Source of the DNA: Deltaproteobacteria bacterium
GTDB taxonomy: Bacteria; Myxococcota_A; Polyangia; Haliangiales; Haliangiaceae
Length of the DNA: 64,000 bases
Direction: 5' to 3'
NCBI GenBank assembly: GCA_020630875.1
Contig: JAHDIH010000004.1
Coordinates: 186,212-250,211, forward strand
Positions 24,806-32,246 of this stretch are shown one piece after another. The position numbers and the translations under genes are program-made. The notes under the pieces are model-generated. The model did not search any database. It saw nothing but the letters and a program-made list of their open reading frames with translations, and was not told the DNA's origin. Within the stretch, counting starts at the first letter, position 1, and each line of letters starts with the position of its first letter.

Positions 24806-26254
24806 ATGGAAACCCAACTCGTATCGAATATGGACTCATCCGAATTCCAACGGGGTATTGCACAAGTAACTCCAGACGAATTCGATGGTACCTTACACTA
24901 CTACGAACGCACTAGAAATGCGGAGCTGCACCCCATGGTTCGCTCATTTCTTGCTTTGGATATACAAAGGATTGTACGCAGATACTGTCATTTAAACCCA
25001 GCCGTCCATCCAGATGGGCTTTTGCAAATTCTTACCAATAAACCAAAACACTTCAGATGGGGAGGAACAGATCTTTTTAACGTAGCTTCAGAGTCTGGGA
25101 TGAGGCAAATGTTGGTAGTTGAAACCAATAGCTGCCCTTCTGGTAATAAATCGATGCCGTTGCGGGATACTGAACTCGAAGATGGCAGTTATGGTCTGCT
25201 TGCAAGAAGAAGCTTCGTCCCAGCAATCAGGACGGGTAAAGGTCTGGTTGCGGTCCTGTACGACAAGAACGCAATGGAAGCCAAAGGATACGCTCAATCG
25301 ATAGCGAACGCTTGCGGCGAAAATGTCCATCTAGTTCCCTGGCCTTGCCCACTGGCGAGTTGGCGAGAGGATGTCCTTTGGCTCAATGAGCAGCCAGTGC
25401 GAGCGGCTTTTCGATACGTGACTCAAAAACCATGGACCACCATTCCCGTTTCTGCCAAAACAAGGGTATATAATCCTGTCATTGTCTGCCTAGCTGGTGG
25501 TCGAAACAAACTTCTAGCGTCCAAAGCCTACGAATTCTTTAACGCCGAAATCGCCTCACTCGGCCTAAAGATTAACGTCCCAGAGACAATACGTGACGTT
25601 CGGAAAGATGAAGTACCACTTTGGCTCGAAAAATTTGGAGGCAGAGCTGTAGTAAAAGTCCCCTATGGGAATGCGGGGCAAGGTGTTTACACTATTACTA
25701 GTGACTCTGAGTATCAAGACTTCGTAAAACGAACAGAAGAAAGTGACTACGACGCCTTTGTTGTCCAGCAACTCATTGGTAACCACCAATGGTCATCGAA
25801 AAGTAGCGCAGGAAAGTTATATCACGTAGGAACCGTTCCGGATCGAAAGAATAGAACCTACGTTGCCGATTTGCGCCTAACCTGTATCTTTACTGATAAA
25901 GGCTTCCGTCCGCTATCGATGTACGCCAGACGTGCTCGTTTGCCACTAAGCAGCACGGTAGAGGCGAACAACTCTTGGGATGTACTTGGAACAAATTTGT
26001 CTGTGAAATGCCAAGCTGGGAGTTGGAAAAGCGATACGAGCCGACTCATCTTGATGGACAATCGTGATTTCAATAAACTAGGCCTGGGCATAGATGACCT
26101 AATCTCAGCTTACATTCAAACAGTCTTGGCAATCACGGCGATTGACAAGATGGCGCAACGGCTACTATCGCCCAAACGACGACTTCGAAAGCGCCTGTTC
26201 CTATCTCTTAATCCTGATCGCAAGCTGATGAGTGAAATCGAAAGCTGTGGATAA
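24806..26254 (+). CDS. ATP-grasp-like protein of unknown substrate
   Basis: 482 residues from ATG 24806 (ATG 24830 also possible, which would give a conventional 29-nt leader). The central segment AVVKVPYGNAGQGVY (about 279-293) is an ATP-grasp lysine/glycine-loop motif, followed by FVVQQLIG like the hinge region of these ligases, and YVADLRLTCIF. The N-terminal 200 residues, including NSCPSGNKSMP, are not recognised. ATP-grasp enzymes form amide bonds through acyl-phosphates; substrate unknown. It is one of two ATP-grasp proteins in the cluster, with a deacylase between them. The frame extends upstream of the promoter, but that part should be ignored. Confidence 0.7.
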   Translation: METQLVSNMDSSEFQRGIAQVTPDEFDGTLHYYERTRNAELHPMVRSFLALDIQRIVRRYCHLNPAVHPDGLLQILTNKPKHFRWGGTDLFNVASESGMRQMLVVETNSCPSGNKSMPLRDTELEDGSYGLLARRSFVPAIRTGKGLVAVLYDKNAMEAKGYAQSIANACGENVHLVPWPCPLASWREDVLWLNEQPVRAAFRYVTQKPWTTIPVSAKTRVYNPVIVCLAGGRNKLLASKAYEFFNAEIASLGLKINVPETIRDVRKDEVPLWLEKFGGRAVVKVPYGNAGQGVYTITSDSEYQDFVKRTEESDYDAFVVQQLIGNHQWSSKSSAGKLYHVGTVPDRKNRTYVADLRLTCIFTDKGFRPLSMYARRARLPLSSTVEANNSWDVLGTNLSVKCQAGSWKSDTSRLILMDNRDFNKLGLGIDDLISAYIQTVLAITAIDKMAQRLLSPKRRLRKRLFLSLNPDRKLMSEIESCG

Positions 26255-26261
26255 CTAGTCT

Positions 26262-26277
26262 TGGCACGAGGATTGCT
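26262..26277 (+). promoter_or_regulatory. Consensus sigma-54 promoter of the lipoprotein/deacylase operon
   Basis: TGGCACGAGGATTGCT matches the full TGGCACG-N4-TTGCT consensus; GG 26263-26264 and GC 26275-26276. Predicted start is near 26288, giving a normal 44-nt leader before ATG 26332. Confidence 0.85.
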
Positions 26278-26331
26278 TACGGTGACAACAGGCGCCAGTG
26301 GCGACCTTCTCAACCAAATGAAAGGCTAAAA

Positions 26332-26613
26332 ATGAAAATACTAAAACTAATCGTAATCGGACTGGTCGCGCTTGGCATGACGTCGTGCAGAAAGAAAGAA
26401 ACAACCGCCAAAACTTCGCCGGTCGTAGAGTCGGTAGGGGACGAAGTTGACGATGTTGTGGAGCAAGCAACAGAGGAAGCAAGCGATGTTTTGGAAAATG
26501 CTACAGATCCTGAAACGGGTGATGCTACTGATCCTGAAACGGGTGATGAAGAAGCAACTACAGACGACTTCGACGAAGAATTCGACTCAGAAGAAGGCGA
26601 CGATACGGAGTAA
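26332..26613 (+). CDS. Very acidic small lipoprotein
   Basis: 93 residues: lipoprotein signal MKILKLIVIGLVALGMTSC (Cys19), a short basic patch RKKE, then an almost purely acidic, disordered tail rich in Glu, Asp and Thr that contains two DPETGDAT-type units. GAAAGG precedes the ATG. It is first in the sigma-54 operon and separated from the deacylase gene by a terminator, so it may be made in excess over the enzymes. No family is recognised; an envelope-anchored acidic tether or cation-binding role is speculation. Confidence 0.7.
   Translation: MKILKLIVIGLVALGMTSCRKKETTAKTSPVVESVGDEVDDVVEQATEEASDVLENATDPETGDATDPETGDEEATTDDFDEEFDSEEGDDTE
26499..26546 (+). repeat. Two tandem 24-bp units in the acidic lipoprotein gene
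   Basis: 26499-26522 and 26523-26546 differ at one position and encode the DPETGDAT-like repeat. Unit length is a multiple of three, so copy number could vary without a frameshift. Confidence 0.8.
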
Positions 26614-26618
26614 ATAAC

Positions 26619-26645
26619 CAGCCCCTCCCAAAAGAGGGGCTTTAA
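26619..26645 (+). terminator. Intra-operon terminator after the acidic lipoprotein
   Basis: AGCCCCTC (26620-26627), loop CCAAAA, GAGGGGCT (26634-26641), then TTAACTT. The strong stem and short T tract suggest partial termination before the deacylase gene. Confidence 0.75.
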
Positions 26646-26657
26646 CTTGGGGGTTAT

Positions 26658-27641
26658 GTGTTTTCAACATCCTATAGCGACCGAGAAATTCTCATACGCA
26701 CGAAGATCGATTCGTCAGAGTTTCAAGCACGAACACTAAACCGTGTAGTGCTTGAAATGGTCCAAGATGCTCTTGGCAGATACCAACGGATACCGTTAAT
26801 CGTCGCCAAAGGTGCGAAGGATGGACCAACCGTTGGGATTACTTGTGCAATTCATGGCAACGAAGTGAATGGCGTCTCGGTGATTCATAGACTCATAGAG
26901 TCCCTGAAACTGAACACACTCGCGGGGTGTATTATAGCCTGTCCAGTCATTAACCTGCCTGGGTACGTTTCTCACACACGTGAATACCGTGATGGCAACG
27001 ACCTCAATCACTTAATGCCAGGGTTGGAAGGCGGTAATCAAGGAGAAGTCTATGCTGCACGGTTACTCGATCGTTTGGTATCCAGTTTTGACTATTTGAT
27101 AGATTTGCACACCGCGAGCTTCGGTCGCGTCAACTCTCTGTACGTAAGAGCAGATCTGGCGGAAGCTAAAGCTTCCCGGATGGCCCAGCTGCAACGCCCT
27201 ACCATTATTCTTGATAATCCGCCCTCCGACCGAACATTGCGGGGGGCTGCTGCGGAAATGGGAATTCCCGCGATCACTGTAGAAGTCGGTGACCCGCAAG
27301 TGTTTCAGCCCAAGCACGCCAAGCCTACAGTTCAAGGAATCAAGCAAGTACTCGCCGACTTAGGAATGATAGCAAAGAGAAAGTCACACTTTGACCACGT
27401 ACCAATAGTTTGCACGAGCTCTCGCTGGCTCTATACGTCTCACGGTGGTTCGCTAGAAGTGATTCCGAGTCTTGCTCAGTTCGTGGACAAGGATGAAGTA
27501 ATAGCGACTCAACGTGACATTTTTGGCGACATCATTTGTGAATACAAAGCACCTTACGCAGGTATTGTCATTGGCAAAAGCTGCAATCCAGTTAGCGCCA
27601 CGGGAGCGCGAATCATTCATCTGGGAGTACTAGAAAAGTGA
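26658..27641 (+). CDS. Zinc deacylase/carboxypeptidase-like protein (AstE/AspA family, M14 fold)
   Basis: 327 residues, succinylglutamate-desuccinylase/aspartoacylase family. Zinc ligands are H66 and E69 in AIHGNEVNG and H151 in DLHTASFG; NLPGY and the EVGDP block near residue 214 are further family marks. A C-terminal beta domain with YKAPYAGIVIG fits the usual architecture. The start is GTG 26658, since the nearby ATG is out of frame. The stop overlaps the GTG start of the GshB-like gene (GTGA). Expected to hydrolyse an N-acyl or amide bond; the next-door ATP-grasp ligases suggest a ligation/cleavage cycle. Confidence 0.85.
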   Translation: MFSTSYSDREILIRTKIDSSEFQARTLNRVVLEMVQDALGRYQRIPLIVAKGAKDGPTVGITCAIHGNEVNGVSVIHRLIESLKLNTLAGCIIACPVINLPGYVSHTREYRDGNDLNHLMPGLEGGNQGEVYAARLLDRLVSSFDYLIDLHTASFGRVNSLYVRADLAEAKASRMAQLQRPTIILDNPPSDRTLRGAAAEMGIPAITVEVGDPQVFQPKHAKPTVQGIKQVLADLGMIAKRKSHFDHVPIVCTSSRWLYTSHGGSLEVIPSLAQFVDKDEVIATQRDIFGDIICEYKAPYAGIVIGKSCNPVSATGARIIHLGVLEK

Positions 27642-28609
27642 AGATTTTATTCATAATTAACGATTTCGAATCGTTGGTAGCAACTCAGACGACAACGATA
27701 ATGATGCAGAAAGCACTCAATGGTCATTCGGTGTACGTGAGTGGATCATCTGATTGGGGAATCACAAAAGGATCACTATATTTCAATTGTCGTCGACTAA
27801 TAGATAAAAATATACAACTTGACGAAATGCCAACATTTCTTAGTGTCCAACCAGCCGCAAAACATGTAGCGAATACATTCGACAAGATATTACTTAGGGT
27901 CAATTTCGGAAGAACAGTAAACCACGAGCTGCTGCGCTGTCTTATCCGCGAAAGTGACTTGCCACTATCCAGCGCGCCGCTTGGAATTTGGCTATGGATG
28001 AGCAAACAATCGCTAAGCAAACTTCCAGAGTCTATTGTAGGAAGAACCTACTTTTCTAGAAATGTTGATGACCTCATCAGCGTAATCGACAGAGAAGACA
28101 AAGTAGTGATTAAGCCAGCATGTGGTACCAGAGGACAAGGCGTCTTCTTAACCCAAAAAGAAGACCCCAATCTTCGTGAAATGCTAGAAACCTTGGCTAA
28201 AAGCGGAACGGTTATGGTTCAGGAGTACCTACGCGATTCGAAAGCCGGTGACACGCGAGTGTTGATGCTTGATGGAGAGATCCTAAGCTTGAATGGAAAA
28301 TCAGCGGCGATCCAACGAATACCTGGTGCAAGAGATTTTCGTAGCAACATACATGCAGGAGGAACCGCAACACCAGGTCAAATTACTAACAAAATGCTAA
28401 CGGCATGTAACGTGCTAGGTCCTTACTTGCTTCGAAATGGTCTGAGATTCGTCGGTGCCGACTTCATAGGTGGAAAATTATGCGAGGTTAATGTCTGCGC
28501 ACCTGGTGGATTGGTTGACGCTGAACGTTTTTTTAACGAACCGTACACTGAATACGTCATCGAACAACTAACCAGAACAGATCGCAGGAGTTGCTATGTG
28601 GCTTCGTAA
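27638..28609 (+). CDS. Glutathione-synthetase-like ATP-grasp ligase
   Basis: 323 residues with the GshB layout: an N-terminal domain, VVIKPACGTRGQGVF (about 157-171; Lys and Gly-rich ATP loop), MVQEYLRDSKAGDTRVLMLD, DFRSNIHAGGTATP (the conserved R-x-N...GG block), and FVGADFIGGKLCEVN ending in the Mg-binding E-x-N followed by PGG. Members ligate an amino acid to a carboxylate (GshB, RimK). The N-terminal domain is not that of true GshB, so another substrate is likely. It is translationally coupled to the deacylase upstream, and its end overlaps the phosphatase gene by 14 bp. Confidence 0.85.
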   Translation: MKILFIINDFESLVATQTTTIMMQKALNGHSVYVSGSSDWGITKGSLYFNCRRLIDKNIQLDEMPTFLSVQPAAKHVANTFDKILLRVNFGRTVNHELLRCLIRESDLPLSSAPLGIWLWMSKQSLSKLPESIVGRTYFSRNVDDLISVIDREDKVVIKPACGTRGQGVFLTQKEDPNLREMLETLAKSGTVMVQEYLRDSKAGDTRVLMLDGEILSLNGKSAAIQRIPGARDFRSNIHAGGTATPGQITNKMLTACNVLGPYLLRNGLRFVGADFIGGKLCEVNVCAPGGLVDAERFFNEPYTEYVIEQLTRTDRRSCYVAS

Positions 28610-29315
28610 GAAAAGATTGCCGGAACAACTAACAACCAACGGTTATGGCGCGTCCATCCCAGCAACCACCGGCGAGATCAACGAAGACGATTTTCTATCC
28701 TGCGACCAGCGGAAGCTTTACATCGTCTGTGACGGGTCTGGCGATGATGAAATTGCGGAGTTGGTAATCGAGGAGGTTGCGAATCATATCTCTAAGCCTG
28801 ATAGCTTAGGAGATGCTCACTTACAATTAGTTTCTGCGATAGAGACTGTCAACAGCGTTTTGTATCAGACTCAACAAAAATACACTTCGACCATTGTTGC
28901 CATATTATTCTTTGAATCCGCTGCAGTGGTAGCCAGCGTGGGCAACTCGCGCTGTTATTTGTTGCGAGGCACGCAACTAAGACAACTAACTAAAGATCAT
29001 ATGTTAGCCACGCATCTTGCGAACATGGGTGCAGTCACGGAACAAGAAGCGAAGCAAAGATGGGGCAAAACCCTGTCTCGTGGACTAGGTTGGTCATCAG
29101 GCTGTCACGTTGATTCGCTAATTGTTCCAGTCTATTCAGACGATACATTTCTGTTGTGCAGCGACGGTGTTTCAGACGTCATCGACATTGATCTCCTGCG
29201 GGCATGGCTCACGTTTGGTCAGAAGTCATGCATGCGAATCATCGACGCAGCACGTTCCTCTGCAAGAAACGACGACGATGTCACAGCGGTCGTGATTCGA
29301 GTTAGTGCATTGTAA
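28596..29315 (+). CDS. PP2C-type protein phosphatase
   Basis: 239 residues with the PPM/PP2C metal motifs in order: EINEDDF (about 28-34), YIVCDGSGDDE in place of DGMGG, VASVGNSRCYLLR, LCSDGVSDV and RNDDDVTAVVI. The final Asp for the second metal (DDVT) is present, so it should be active on phospho-Ser/Thr. It overlaps the GshB-like gene and is the last gene of the operon. No Ser/Thr kinase lies in the window, so its substrate may be the pseudo-receiver activator, one of the ligases, or a distant protein. Confidence 0.88.
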   Translation: MWLRKKRLPEQLTTNGYGASIPATTGEINEDDFLSCDQRKLYIVCDGSGDDEIAELVIEEVANHISKPDSLGDAHLQLVSAIETVNSVLYQTQQKYTSTIVAILFFESAAVVASVGNSRCYLLRGTQLRQLTKDHMLATHLANMGAVTEQEAKQRWGKTLSRGLGWSSGCHVDSLIVPVYSDDTFLLCSDGVSDVIDIDLLRAWLTFGQKSCMRIIDAARSSARNDDDVTAVVIRVSAL

Positions 29316-29379
29316 AAGTTTGCAAGTCAATGTAGTGTGGTGTCCCAAAAAGTACGAACCAACGAGCCGTATCTCAGTA

Positions 29380-29415
29380 GAGTACCAAATAGGGTGTGGC
29401 GTTATGCCTCATGGG
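29380..29415. repeat. Dispersed dyad repeat, copy 2
   Basis: Second copy of the 36-bp element at 24222. The dyad centre (about 29403) lies about 92 bp upstream of the predicted start of transcription of the small-protein sigma-54 promoter, a typical enhancer distance. The dyad here is imperfect: GGCGT-T-ATGCC. Confidence 0.7.
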
Positions 29416-29468
29416 GCAATTGTCCTCTTTCGGCAAAGTGCAAAACGGTAACTTAGAAAAACCAGACA

Positions 29469-29484
29469 TGGCACGATTTATGCT
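29469..29484 (+). promoter_or_regulatory. Sigma-54 promoter of the small basic/acidic protein pair
   Basis: TGGCACGATTTATGCT: GG 29470-29471, GC 29482-29483, ten bases between. Predicted start is near 29495, 3 nt before ATG 29498, again a near-leaderless message. Confidence 0.75.
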
Positions 29485-29497
29485 CATTACATAAGTC

Positions 29498-29638
29498 ATG
29501 AAGGAAATGTCGAGGGCGCAACGAGCAAAGTATTTACGTAGTAAGCCAAAGTCGAAGCACAGGCGTCGGCAGTTGGAAGTTATAGAGGAGCCTGTTGTTC
29601 AAAGTGAGTCGAGGGAGAATAATGATGAGTCTACCTGA
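29498..29638 (+). CDS. Small basic protein of 46 residues
   Basis: MKEMSRAQRAKYLRSKPKSK at the N-terminus, rich in Lys/Arg, then an acidic tail. Starts within a few nucleotides of the predicted sigma-54 transcription start and overlaps the next small gene by 17 bp, in another frame. No family known to me. The strongly basic first half could bind nucleic acid or its acidic neighbour. An ATG at 29507 is an alternative start. Its existence as a gene rests on promoter placement and the overlap. Confidence 0.5.
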   Translation: MKEMSRAQRAKYLRSKPKSKHRRRQLEVIEEPVVQSESRENNDEST

Positions 29639-29777
29639 TCCTAAGCGCGAAGGCCTATTTGACGCATACGATGATGAAAACGATGATGAAGAATTCGATG
29701 CGCTGGATGATACGTGGGAGTGGGATGAAGAACTTCCACCTAAGCTAACTCACAAAGACTTTGAAAGGTTAAACTAG
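29622..29777 (+). CDS. Small acidic protein of 51 residues
   Basis: Begins MMSLPDPKREGLFDAYDDEN and is dominated by Asp/Glu with two Trp (DTWEWDEEL). The frame opens at 29595, but the ATG pair at 29622/29625 follows GAGGGAG (29611-29617), a good ribosome-binding site. It overlaps the basic small gene and ends 4 nt before a strong terminator. Opposite charge to its partner suggests the products may bind each other; a toxin-antitoxin or anti-activator role is speculation. Confidence 0.65.
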   Translation: MMSLPDPKREGLFDAYDDENDDEEFDALDDTWEWDEELPPKLTHKDFERLN

Positions 29778-29781
29778 TTTG

Positions 29782-29808
29782 AGCGGAGACGGTGCTGTCT
29801 CCGCTTTC
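29782..29808 (+). terminator. Terminator after the small acidic protein
   Basis: AGCGGAGAC (29782-29790), loop GGTGCT, GTCTCCGCT (29797-29805), then TTCTA. Nine perfect base pairs, 4 nt after the stop codon. Confidence 0.8.
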
Positions 29809-29940
29809 TAGATCATCGCCCATGCGACGACTGATGTTGCCTCGAGTTACCCAGGTTATGGCAAAGGCCACTGCTTTGGTATCTTACCGTCTAAGACCTA
29901 GCCAATCAGGCCTACAGCGAGCTCCCGTCTGGCTTTATCG

Positions 29941-31245
29941 CTAAAGGTCAAGCTTATGCAGCTCGTATCGTTCGATAATTGAAATCAGCCTCGCTCCATA
30001 CGTCTCGCTCGTTGCATATCCAGCGCTTTGAAGGCCGTGAGCCCACGCCTTATAATCAGTATGTGGTATCGAAAACAAAAACTGATAGCGACCGCCATCG
30101 ATCAAGAAATCGATATGATCTAAAAACGAAGCAGAAGCAGAGGCGTAGGAACGAAAGCAGGATTCGACAAGCTCGCCATTATGATAGTCATCATCTTTTT
30201 TGTAGTATTGTTGGCCGTGCCAACCGTTACACTTTATGCCAAAAAAGTTATGGGCGTCTTTGGCCAACTCACTCGCGCCATAGGCAGACTCCGCCATGGC
30301 TTGCGCCATAACGATTGCAGCAGGTACTCGTCCGCCCCGCCCCGCTCGTAGCTGCTGCGACCTTCGGGAAGAATCTATTGCAGCATCTGAATACTTCGTT
30401 ACAAAATCCTCAACGTGAGGGGGCATTTCTACTAGGTCCCAATTAATACTAGTTTCATCCAAAGTCGATAGACTCGTATCGTTCGCAGAAGACTGACTAC
30501 CGGCTACTACGTCGGACGTTGAGGGGATCATAAGCGATGGTGTGGAATAAATTTCATTCGGACCACTCCACCAATCGTCCTCGCCTTTGGGTGGTACTTG
30601 AGGCTTATGATCGAAGTGACTCGCATTGGTCGAAATTTCGTTCCACCAGTCAGAGTCAAACACCGGTGGCAGTTGAGGTCCTTGATCGATACCATAGACT
30701 CTTTGCGGCAATGGCGACGGAGTGCTTGGCCTGACAACGGGACTTGCCAAATCGACCGAGGACTCGCCATTGAGCTCACTAGCTCGCCCGCTCTCTTGCT
30801 TCCATAGATTGTATTTTTCGCTGAGCAGAATTAGGTCAATTTTTTCTCCCACTTTTAGCGGTGATGATTGGGTCGATACAAAGCTTTCGAAGAGAGCCCA
30901 AGGAGTATTGTGAAAGTAGGCCTTCCACAAGCTGAAGTATGTCATATCATCATTTATAGTCAGCACTTTCGCCCCATTTGCCGGAACTGCTCCGCTTTGG
31001 ACCGATTGCCGTTGCCACGTGAAGAATCTCAATTCTAGTTGTCTAATATTGATTCGATCTCCCACTTTTAGTGGCGGCTCCTCAGCAGAGACAAAGCTTT
31101 CGAAAGTTGCCCAATTTACCCCACTGAAGTAGGTCTTCCATAGACTGAAATAGGTTGTATTTTCACTGACAATGACTTCAATCGGCGACTGCCAAACTGG
31201 AAAGTCACTATCTTTTCCAGCAATCACTTCTAGTCTATCCGACAT
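29941..31245 (-). CDS. Glucosaminidase with two LysM-like repeats
   Basis: 434 residues from ATG 31245 (a GTG at 31272 adds nine). Two related segments of about 44 residues (roughly 24-67 and 94-137), each with TYFSLWK...FESFVS...LKVG, look like divergent LysM modules. A long Ser/Pro-rich linker follows, then a FlgJ/Lyz-type glucosaminidase domain with the catalytic Glu in MAQAMAESAYGASELA and HNFFGIKCNGWHGQQYY. It should cleave N-acetylglucosamine bonds in peptidoglycan. No signal peptide is visible, so export may need another route or it may be released by lysis or contact-dependent secretion. Confidence 0.82.
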   Translation of the reverse strand: MSDRLEVIAGKDSDFPVWQSPIEVIVSENTTYFSLWKTYFSGVNWATFESFVSAEEPPLKVGDRINIRQLELRFFTWQRQSVQSGAVPANGAKVLTINDDMTYFSLWKAYFHNTPWALFESFVSTQSSPLKVGEKIDLILLSEKYNLWKQESGRASELNGESSVDLASPVVRPSTPSPLPQRVYGIDQGPQLPPVFDSDWWNEISTNASHFDHKPQVPPKGEDDWWSGPNEIYSTPSLMIPSTSDVVAGSQSSANDTSLSTLDETSINWDLVEMPPHVEDFVTKYSDAAIDSSRRSQQLRAGRGGRVPAAIVMAQAMAESAYGASELAKDAHNFFGIKCNGWHGQQYYKKDDDYHNGELVESCFRSYASASASFLDHIDFLIDGGRYQFLFSIPHTDYKAWAHGLQSAGYATSETYGARLISIIERYELHKLDL

Positions 31246-31486
31246 AGCTGCCAACTGTTTGGACGCAAACACGCGTCGAACTTAGTCACACGAAAGCGAT
31301 GATGAGAAGCCCTAAGTGCGTCTGCCAAAAAAAAAATTGGAATGCTGGCAACAAGGGAAGATTATCTGCCAACCCAACGTAATAGGACTCGTTAGAATTC
31401 GTTTCAAACTAGGCAGTATTAGTCCTCATTCGGCTACGGTAATGAAACGACAGATTTTTCATCCGTCATTGAGTTACCCAGTTTAT

Positions 31487-32116
31487 TTAGTCGCAGTTGT
31501 AGAGATACTCTGACGTCCACATAGCGGTGACCGCACCTTCCGAGCCTACTGCCTCCAACGTACTCCCAGTAAGCTTTCCCTGCTCATCGTAGGAAAATGT
31601 TTCCGTGGTAGTACTATCACCGTTCTCCACAAGTTTGTACGAGGAAACCAAACCGTCGGTTCTGAAAGCTTCGTGAGAATCAAAAAGTCCTTCATCGCCA
31701 GTCTCAAATGTGGTGGTTACCGTCCATTTGTCTTCTGTGTTCCACTCGTAGGTTGACTCGCTAGAATCAGTCCCCTCCGCAAACATCTTTTTTACCGAAC
31801 CATCTTTGAAGTACTCGAACACTTGAACGTATTCGCCTTCGATGAAGACTCCTGTCGTAACGACTTTTTCAAGCGTACGTTCGTTGTACGTGTAAACATC
31901 TTTAATCGCTAGCTCACCTTCATCGTCAAAGTAGCGCTTCTCTAACACCAATTCGTCAGCTACATCTTGCTCCGTAAACCACCCATCGTCATCGACGATC
32001 TTGCAGGCCGTCATCAAATGTAACTTCGAAGGATGAAACGTGTCGTCCTGCTCGTCACCTGAATCTGTTCCGCATGCGGCGGCCAAAGCTAATAGAAGTA
32101 TAAGAGTTAGTTTCAT
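31487..32116 (-). CDS. Lipoprotein with YD/RHS-like short repeats, function unknown
   Basis: 209 residues from ATG 32116, chosen because MKLTLILLLALAAAC is a lipoprotein signal (Cys15); the frame extends 49 codons upstream without one. The mature part is acidic and shows repeated Tyr-x-x-(Asp/Asn)-(Glu/Asp) phrases (RYFDDEGE, YTYNERT, FSYDEQGK), spaced about 20-40 residues, like simple beta-hairpin repeats of surface proteins. No enzymatic motif. Monocistronic or with the upstream CheD-like gene. Confidence 0.7.
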   Translation of the reverse strand: MKLTLILLLALAAACGTDSGDEQDDTFHPSKLHLMTACKIVDDDGWFTEQDVADELVLEKRYFDDEGELAIKDVYTYNERTLEKVVTTGVFIEGEYVQVFEYFKDGSVKKMFAEGTDSSESTYEWNTEDKWTVTTTFETGDEGLFDSHEAFRTDGLVSSYKLVENGDSTTTETFSYDEQGKLTGSTLEAVGSEGAVTAMWTSEYLYNCD

Positions 32117-32246
32117 CGTCGAAGACTGATATAGGTTAAAGACAAATACAACAGGATAATGTAACACGGGAGCTGTTTTTAGAACGGTTGTTGCAAGTCG
32201 GACCACGTTGTTTAGAAGTCCGAAGCGGAAGCGCACAGCTCGAGCG

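Noticed and set aside
22162-29808. The 22-30 kb stretch as a phage or transposable island
   Set aside because: No integrase, transposase, tRNA junction or phage structural gene; only two imperfect direct repeats support mobility.
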